DNA from: an uncultured Blautia sp.
GTDB lineage: Bacteria; Bacillota; Clostridia; Lachnospirales; Lachnospiraceae
Reading direction: 5' to 3'
Assembly: GCA_900541345.1 (NCBI GenBank)
Contig: UQJE01000035.1
Coordinates: 1 to 24,207 of the forward strand
DNA: 24,207 bases
Each line of letters opens with the position of its first letter. Position 1 is the first letter of the stretch. The notes beneath the pieces are model-generated. The model saw only the letters and a program-made list of their open reading frames with translations, did not search any database and was not told the DNA's origin. Of the stretch, positions 22,584 to 24,207 are shown piece after piece. Made by a program: the position numbers and the translations under genes.

Positions 22584-23424
22584 ACTCTTTTACTGCGCCG
22601 CTTGAAAGGCCGCTGATCAGATAATTTTGTGCAAATAACACAAATAATGCCATCGGAATAAATGAAGTAATTCCCCCTGCTGAAACCAATCCGAAATTTG
22701 TCACATTGTCTTCTGTATTCAAAACCGATAACGCCAGTGGAATTGTATAATTCTGGGGCGAGCGTGTCAGAATTACGCTATATGTATACTCATTCCAGGA
22801 ATACATAAATGACAGCATGGCAACTGCTGCTATCCCAGGCAGAACAAGCGGCAAAATAATATGATAAAAAATCTGCCATTCCGAAGCTCCATCCATTTTT
22901 GCGCTTTCTTCTACTTCCTCTGGAATATCCTTGAAAAAAGTAAGCATAAACCATATAACCAGCGGAAGATTAATCAGAATACATGCCAAAATAATAGGGA
23001 GCCTTGTTTCTAAAATTCCTAATTTTCCAAAAATAATGTAAAGCGGAATAATAAAGGCAACCGGCGGAAGAATTCGAATCAGAAGAATCCATCCTGTTAC
23101 AGGCTTTCTCATTCCAAAAGAAAATCTTCTTCTCGCCAGCACGTAACTGGTACAAAGTCCTAATATCAATGAAAATATCAGAGATATCAGGGAATTAATC
23201 AGACTGTTCTTTAATGCAACATCAAATCCTTTTTCCTGAAAAAGCTGTCCAAAATATTTAAATGTAATATCTTTGGGAATCAGGGAGATCACCTCCATAT
23301 TCCTGCTTTCCGGACGGATCGCCATCAGCACCAGCCAGTATATAGGAAACAGCGCAATGATCAATATAATCGCCCCTATTACTGCTTTTGCTCCAGAATT
23401 CCATATCTTTTTGCTCTTTACCAT
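22582..23424 (-). CDS. ABC transporter permease, MalG type
   Basis: The 280-residue membrane protein has about six segments (first AKAVIGAIILIIALFPIYWLVLMAI) and the EAA loop EVEESAKMDGASEWQIFYHIILPLVLPG (about 168-195). It pairs with the MalF-like permease of the operon. The ATG is one base after the regulator stop, with GAGG inside the regulator's last codons, so translation is coupled. The order regulator, MalG-like, binding protein, MalF-like differs from the common binding protein-MalF-MalG order. Confidence 0.93.
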   Translation of the reverse strand: MVKSKKIWNSGAKAVIGAIILIIALFPIYWLVLMAIRPESRNMEVISLIPKDITFKYFGQLFQEKGFDVALKNSLINSLISLIFSLILGLCTSYVLARRRFSFGMRKPVTGWILLIRILPPVAFIIPLYIIFGKLGILETRLPIILACILINLPLVIWFMLTFFKDIPEEVEESAKMDGASEWQIFYHIILPLVLPGIAAVAMLSFMYSWNEYTYSVILTRSPQNYTIPLALSVLNTEDNVTNFGLVSAGGITSFIPMALFVLFAQNYLISGLSSGAVKE

Positions 23425-23425
23425 G

Positions 23426-24160
23426 TCATCCTCTTTTCTCTCGTTTTATTCTTATTTTAATTGAATCACTGTTTAGATAATCATATGAGTACATTATCGG
23501 GCGGTTTCCGGAATCATAGTGAAGCTGTTTTAAGACTACTGCAGGGCTCTTCAGAAAACCTGCCGCTCTGCAATCATCCTCTCTTGAAAAATCCAGACCG
23601 CAAATTTCTGTATCTGCATAGCTTATTGTAATCCCGCACCTATTTTGGAAAAAATCAAAAATACTTCCCTCCAATCCCTGTTCCAGCTTATTTCCTATTA
23701 GATATTCCGGAATGATGTTTTTCGAAAATCCCATTCTCATTTCTGACTGGCCATTTCTTCTTGCAATTCTCCCTCTTCTTAAGCAGATCACAGGGGCTCC
23801 CTTCTCCAAATTCAGAAATTCCGAAATTTTTTCATCTGCTTTTACATAACTGATGTCACAGGAACAGCTTATATCATCATATCCAGCGCTTTTTATCATC
23901 TGCCCGATAGAATCAAGCCATAAAAGTGGATTGTCCAGCAAAGGACGATTGCTCCTTACAAACGCGCCAATCCCATCCTTTTTACAAATCAGACTGTCAT
24001 GCTGCAATACATTCAGCGCTTCTCTTACTGTAGAGCGTCCTACGCCATATTCTTTTGTAAGTTCCAGCTCACCTGGAAGCTTAAATCCTATCTGCCATTC
24101 ACCGCTTAATATTTTCTGCTTTAATTGCTTTGATAGTTTTTCGTATAGAAATTCTGTCAT
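23426..24160 (-). CDS. GntR/HutC-family regulator with UTRA domain
   Basis: Residues about 4-70 form a GntR winged helix (LYEKLSKQLKQKILSGEWQIGFKLPGELELTKEYGVGRSTVREALNVLQ). The remaining part (IGQMIKSAGYDDISCSCDISY...LNLEKGAPVICLRRGRIARRNGQ...GLEGSIFDFFQNRCGITISYADTEI...YDSGNRPIMYSYDYLNSD) is a UTRA effector-binding domain. I place the start at the ATG 24158-24160, with GGAG nine bases upstream; the frame is open to 24205. It heads the ABC operon and is the likely local repressor, released by the imported sugar or its phosphate. A palindrome just upstream (24183-24193) may be its operator. Confidence 0.9.
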   Translation of the reverse strand: MTEFLYEKLSKQLKQKILSGEWQIGFKLPGELELTKEYGVGRSTVREALNVLQHDSLICKKDGIGAFVRSNRPLLDNPLLWLDSIGQMIKSAGYDDISCSCDISYVKADEKISEFLNLEKGAPVICLRRGRIARRNGQSEMRMGFSKNIIPEYLIGNKLEQGLEGSIFDFFQNRCGITISYADTEICGLDFSREDDCRAAGFLKSPAVVLKQLHYDSGNRPIMYSYDYLNSDSIKIRIKREKRG

Positions 24161-24182
24161 TTTTTTCAGCTCCATTTCATAT

Positions 24183-24199
24183 CTGTCTGACAGTTTATA
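24183..24199 (-). promoter_or_regulatory. Partial promoter with palindromic operator candidate upstream of the GntR-type gene
   Basis: CTGTC-T-GACAG (24183-24193) is a perfect 11-base palindrome. It lies directly downstream of a TATAAA -10 box on the minus strand (24194-24199), so it would cover the transcription start. The -35 region would fall beyond the right edge. Autoregulation by the GntR-type protein is inferred. Confidence 0.45.
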
Positions 24200-24207
24200 C
24201 TCCAATC

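Overview
The window is low-GC DNA from a Firmicute, most likely an anaerobic clostridium of the Lachnospiraceae type. The grounds are consensus-like SigA promoters, AGGAGG-type ribosome sites, a ferredoxin-type aldo/keto reductase, a FeoA-FeoB fusion, a phenylacetate-CoA ligase/ACT pair and a BlaI/BlaR1 system with Gram-positive operators. The genus call is inference.

Positions 1-5305 are part of a type I-C CRISPR-Cas locus read leftward: cas3, then two non-cas genes, then cas5c and cas8c (cut by the left edge; cas7, cas4, cas1, cas2 and the array would lie further left). The two inserted genes are a DUF3990 protein (ADP-ribosyltransferase-like, candidate toxin) and a DUF3791-like partner. 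Between cas3 and the DUF3990 gene is a mini-CRISPR RNA gene on the + strand: a SigA promoter, one shortened I-C repeat, a pseudo-spacer and a hairpin terminator shared with cas3. The first 19 bases of the pseudo-spacer match, at 16 of 19 positions and beside a correct TTC PAM, the DNA that touches the -35 box of the DUF3990 promoter. Two of the three mismatches fall at positions 6 and 12, which type I Cascade does not read. This looks like a CreTA/CreR-type arrangement in which Cascade plus a crRNA-like RNA represses a protein toxin gene. The same promoter probably also drives cas5-cas8c-cas7. It is the main finding of the window.

Positions 5327-6916 hold an AraC-family regulator and a GOLPH3/GPP34-like protein, probably one operon. 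Positions 6982-11468 form a mec/bla-like beta-lactam response module: blaI and blaR1 on the + strand, converging on a MecA-type class B penicillin-binding protein on the - strand. Two TTACA-NN-TGTAA operators lie in the promoter and start of the PBP gene. Positions 11616-14138 carry an aldo/keto reductase with a ferredoxin-like tail and a MATE exporter.

Positions 14141-19577 read leftward: paaK (phenylacetate-CoA ligase), a double-ACT protein, DAHP synthase (aroF) and a FeoA-FeoB ferrous iron transporter. Each transcription unit has a recognisable promoter. Positions 19560-24207 are a leftward sugar-type ABC operon: GntR/UTRA regulator, MalG-like permease, binding protein, MalF-like permease and an inositol-monophosphatase-family enzyme. 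No ATPase gene is present. No tRNA, rRNA, insertion sequence or full CRISPR array was seen, and no gene-free stretch exceeds 300 bases.
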